Made by a program: the position numbers and the translations under genes | Shown: in pieces, positions 62,166 to 64,000 of the stretch | Numbering within the stretch: the first letter of the stretch is position 1 | Layout: each line of letters opens with the position of its first letter | Notes under the pieces: model-generated | Database searches by the model: none | Told to the model about the DNA's origin: nothing | What the model saw: only the letters and a program-made list of their open reading frames with translations | Assembly: GCF_030817835.1 (NCBI RefSeq) | Contig: NZ_JAUSZR010000001.1 | Location: 4,278,001 to 4,342,000 of the forward strand | Direction of reading: 5' to 3' | DNA from: Pseudarthrobacter sp. W1I19 | GTDB taxonomy: Bacteria > Actinomycetota > Actinomycetes > Actinomycetales > Micrococcaceae | DNA length: 64,000 nt

Positions 62166-63110
62166 TTACCGTACCTTCGCCGAGGCCAGCTCCTGGGCCA
62201 GGAAGTCCAGGACAGGCTGTGCCTCCGGGCTGCCGGCCGCGTGGTTGAGGTGCCCGTGAATGGCGCCGCGGGCCAGGAAATAGGACACCGGAACGCCGGC
62301 ATGGTCCAGGTTGGCTGCAAAGAGCTCCGAGGAGCCGCGGACGTCGTCGTACTCGCACGCGACGATGGCCGTCGGCGGCAGCCCTGACGGGTCGGCATAG
62401 CCGGGCATGGCATACGAGGACGCCATACTCACCGGCCCGCCCACGTAGTTCTCGGCATTCCGCACGCAGTCCTCGAGGGTGAAGCGGAGGTGCCGGGGCA
62501 GGGTTGCCATCACCTCCTCGTCCAGCCCGCCCGCGGGCGGCGGCAGTTCGGCGTGGAGGAAGGGATAGGCCAGCAGGAGCTTCGCGGGGAGCGGCTTGCC
62601 GGCGTCGGTCAGGTAGAGCGCGGCGCCTACGGCGAGGTTCCCGCCGGCACCCGCTCCGCCCAGGCATAGAAGTTCCGGATCCAACCCAAGATCCGCAGCG
62701 TTCCGGCGGATCCAGAACCAGGCGGCCAGTGCGTCCTCATGGGGAACCGGGAAGTGCACTCCGTCCCGGGCCAACCGGTAATCGACGGACAGCACCGGTA
62801 TCCCCGAGGCGGCGAGTACGCGTCCCAGGTAGTCGGACTCGGGCATATCAAGACTGCCGCTGACAAAGCCGCCGCCATGCAGCCATACGAGCGCTGGTCC
62901 GCTAGTGGAGGACGGCTCACCGTAGATCCGGATATCCACCGGTCCTCGCCGGCCCTCTGCGCTGACAGTGCGGATGGGCACGTCCGGGCCCATCTGGCTG
63001 GGCAGGGTTTCCGGGCCTTCGGGTGCCGCCATATACAAGGCGAAACCAGCGTCAGGCGCGAGCGTCCCGCCGTCGAACGGTACCGACGCCTCCCCCTGGC
63101 GGACTGTCAT
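62166..63110 (-). CDS. HSL-type alpha/beta hydrolase lacking the nucleophile serine
   Basis: This 314-residue protein has the hormone-sensitive-lipase layout with HGGGFVSGS and the acid and His segments ACEYDDVRG and RGAIHGHL. The nucleophile elbow reads GGAGAGGNL instead of the usual GGDSAGGNL, so both the Asp and the catalytic Ser are gone (Ser to Gly). It is either catalytically dead or has another function. The ATG at 63110 overlaps the upstream hydrolase stop. Confidence 0.85.
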   Translation of the reverse strand: MTVRQGEASVPFDGGTLAPDAGFALYMAAPEGPETLPSQMGPDVPIRTVSAEGRRGPVDIRIYGEPSSTSGPALVWLHGGGFVSGSLDMPESDYLGRVLAASGIPVLSVDYRLARDGVHFPVPHEDALAAWFWIRRNAADLGLDPELLCLGGAGAGGNLAVGAALYLTDAGKPLPAKLLLAYPFLHAELPPPAGGLDEEVMATLPRHLRFTLEDCVRNAENYVGGPVSMASSYAMPGYADPSGLPPTAIVACEYDDVRGSSELFAANLDHAGVPVSYFLARGAIHGHLNHAAGSPEAQPVLDFLAQELASAKVR

Positions 63111-63994
63111 GGCCGGCCCAGCTTTTCGGAGAAGAAGCCGACGGCGGCAGCAAGGATGGTGTCCAGCTGGTCCTCGGCCCCGAAGAAGCAGTGGTCGCCG
63201 CCCTTGATGGTGACCACTTCATGCTCGACGCCTGCTGCGGCGAGCGCCGCGGCCAGCAGGTCGGTCTGGGAGTGCGGCACCAGGCCGTCACTGTCGCCGT
63301 GGATCAGCAGGAACGGCGCCGCGTCGGCGGTGACATAGCTGACAGGGCTTGCCGCGGCCAGCAGCGCGGGATCGTCCGAGCCGCCCACCAGCATGTACTC
63401 GGGCTGCAGGGACATTCCGGCCGGAACAGCGGCGGTCAGTGCCGGCGGGAACAGTCCGTCCGGAGTGTTGATCGGCGGGATGTCCACCAGCGAGGAGACC
63501 CCGTAGAAGTCGACGACGGCGCTGACGCCGCTGGAGTGCCCCTGCGCTCCGAGCCCGCCGTGCAGGTCCTCCCGGCCACCGGTTAGTCCCAGCAGTGCCA
63601 CGAGGTGGCCGCCGGCGGATTCCCCCCAGGCGCCGAACCGTTCCGGGTCGACGCCGAGGTCCGCCGCATGTTCGCGCAGGTAGCGGACGGCCGCCTTCAG
63701 GTCGTGCAGCTGCGCCGGGAACGGCGCCTCCAGGCAATGCCGGTAGTCCACCGTCGCGCAGGCAATTCCGGCTTCATTGAGCAGCCGGAACACCGAGTCC
63801 GGCACAAAGGTGGGCGGCAGTTCGCGGCGGTCACCCAGCTGGAAGGCTCCGCCGTGGACCCACACCACCAGCGGCACGGGCGCAGTGGCCTGGCGCGGCA
63901 GCCAGATGTCCATTTTGAGCGGCCGGAACCCGATAGCCCGCGCATAGGTGACTTCGCGGTGCACGGCAGAGACGTCCGAAACGTTTTCGGGCAC
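63107..63994 (-). CDS. Alpha/beta hydrolase (BD-FAE-like), at the window edge
   Basis: This protein of about 295 residues is an alpha/beta hydrolase with HGGAFQLG, the nucleophile elbow [22 protein letters not shown] and KGGDHCFF. The start is a GTG at 63994, six bases from the window end, so a longer N-terminus cannot be excluded. It is coupled by a four-base overlap to the serine-less hydrolase downstream; the two may act as an active/inactive pair. Confidence 0.8.
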   Translation of the reverse strand: MPENVSDVSAVHREVTYARAIGFRPLKMDIWLPRQATAPVPLVVWVHGGAFQLGDRRELPPTFVPDSVFRLLNEAGIACATVDYRHCLEAPFPAQLHDLKAAVRYLREHAADLGVDPERFGAWGESAGGHLVALLGLTGGREDLHGGLGAQGHSSGVSAVVDFYGVSSLVDIPPINTPDGLFPPALTAAVPAGMSLQPEYMLVGGSDDPALLAAASPVSYVTADAAPFLLIHGDSDGLVPHSQTDLLAAALAAAGVEHEVVTIKGGDHCFFGAEDQLDTILAAAVGFFSEKLGRP

Positions 63995-64000
63995 GCCCGG

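Noticed and set aside
1..64000. CRISPR arrays, tRNA or rRNA genes, transposases, phage genes
   Set aside because: No regularly spaced repeats, cloverleaf-like sequences, transposase or phage motifs were recognised on either strand.

Overview
The window is 64 kb of high-GC, very gene-dense chromosome from an actinobacterium. GC-rich third codon positions, ATGA-type start/stop overlaps, lipoprotein sugar-binding proteins and ABC sugar importers without a local ATPase all fit a soil micrococcal actinomycete of the Arthrobacter/Pseudarthrobacter group. That assignment is inferred from gene style and content, not from a marker gene. I see no rRNA, tRNA, CRISPR array, insertion sequence or phage gene. 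No gene-free stretch exceeds 300 bases. The longest gap is 9895-10131, a divergent control region.

The theme is carbon scavenging from plant material. (1) Positions 32-9894, minus strand: a probable C-glycoside operon with ABC importer parts, a TIM-barrel isomerase, a GMC-type glycoside 3-oxidase (CarA-like), two alpha (sugar phosphate isomerase/epimerase-like) and two beta (DUF6379-like) C-glycoside deglycosidase subunits, and a Gfo/Idh/MocA oxidoreductase. A NodD-like LysR gene lies divergently at 10132-11088. (2) Positions 11147-14939: two further deglycosidase-like genes in which beta and alpha domains are fused in one polypeptide, one of them frameshifted, with a divergent ThuA-like gene. 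(3) Positions 14947-17710: a fructokinase-like kinase, an EamA exporter and a LysR gene. (4) Positions 17783-25447: a hexuronate/aldonate operon (eda, uxuB-like with an ATC start, kdgK, manD, idnD-like, MHS symporter) with a divergent GntR gene. (5) Positions 25726-30889: an orphan binding protein, Gfo/Idh, DUF6807, a cupin protein and LacI. (6) Positions 30899-35297: a nucleoside salvage operon behind a double palindromic operator. (7) Positions 35472-39981: GH3 beta-glucosidase and MFS importer with a divergent TetR gene and a clear operator. (8) Positions 40010-44872: small proteins, an XRE-cupin regulator, a deleted B3/B4-domain gene, an EamA exporter, a LacI regulator and a RelA/SpoT-domain synthetase. 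(9) Positions 44979-53751: carboxylesterase, quercetinase-like bicupin, an aromatic-type operon (alpha/beta hydrolase, FAH hydrolase, FAD monooxygenase, DUF3500) and a BASS-family transporter. (10) Positions 53828-62112: a D-galactonate/aldonate operon (binding protein, two permeases, dgoD, aldolase, kinase, second manD) with a divergent GntR. (11) Positions 62166-63994: two overlapping alpha/beta hydrolases, one lacking its nucleophile serine.

A working model is that glycosylated plant phenolics are imported, oxidised at sugar C3 by the GMC enzyme and split by the alpha/beta deglycosidases. The sugar part would then go through oxidoreductase and isomerase steps, while the aglycone could be attacked by the quercetinase and the monooxygenase/FAH operon. 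The parallel aldonate and uronate routes feed 2-keto-3-deoxy sugar acids to KDPG-type aldolases. The most unusual elements are the tandem fused beta-alpha deglycosidase-like genes, the repeated ACTTATGT motif of the C-glycoside operon, and four genes with sequence lesions or missing key residues (frameshift, internal deletion, ATC start, lost nucleophile).
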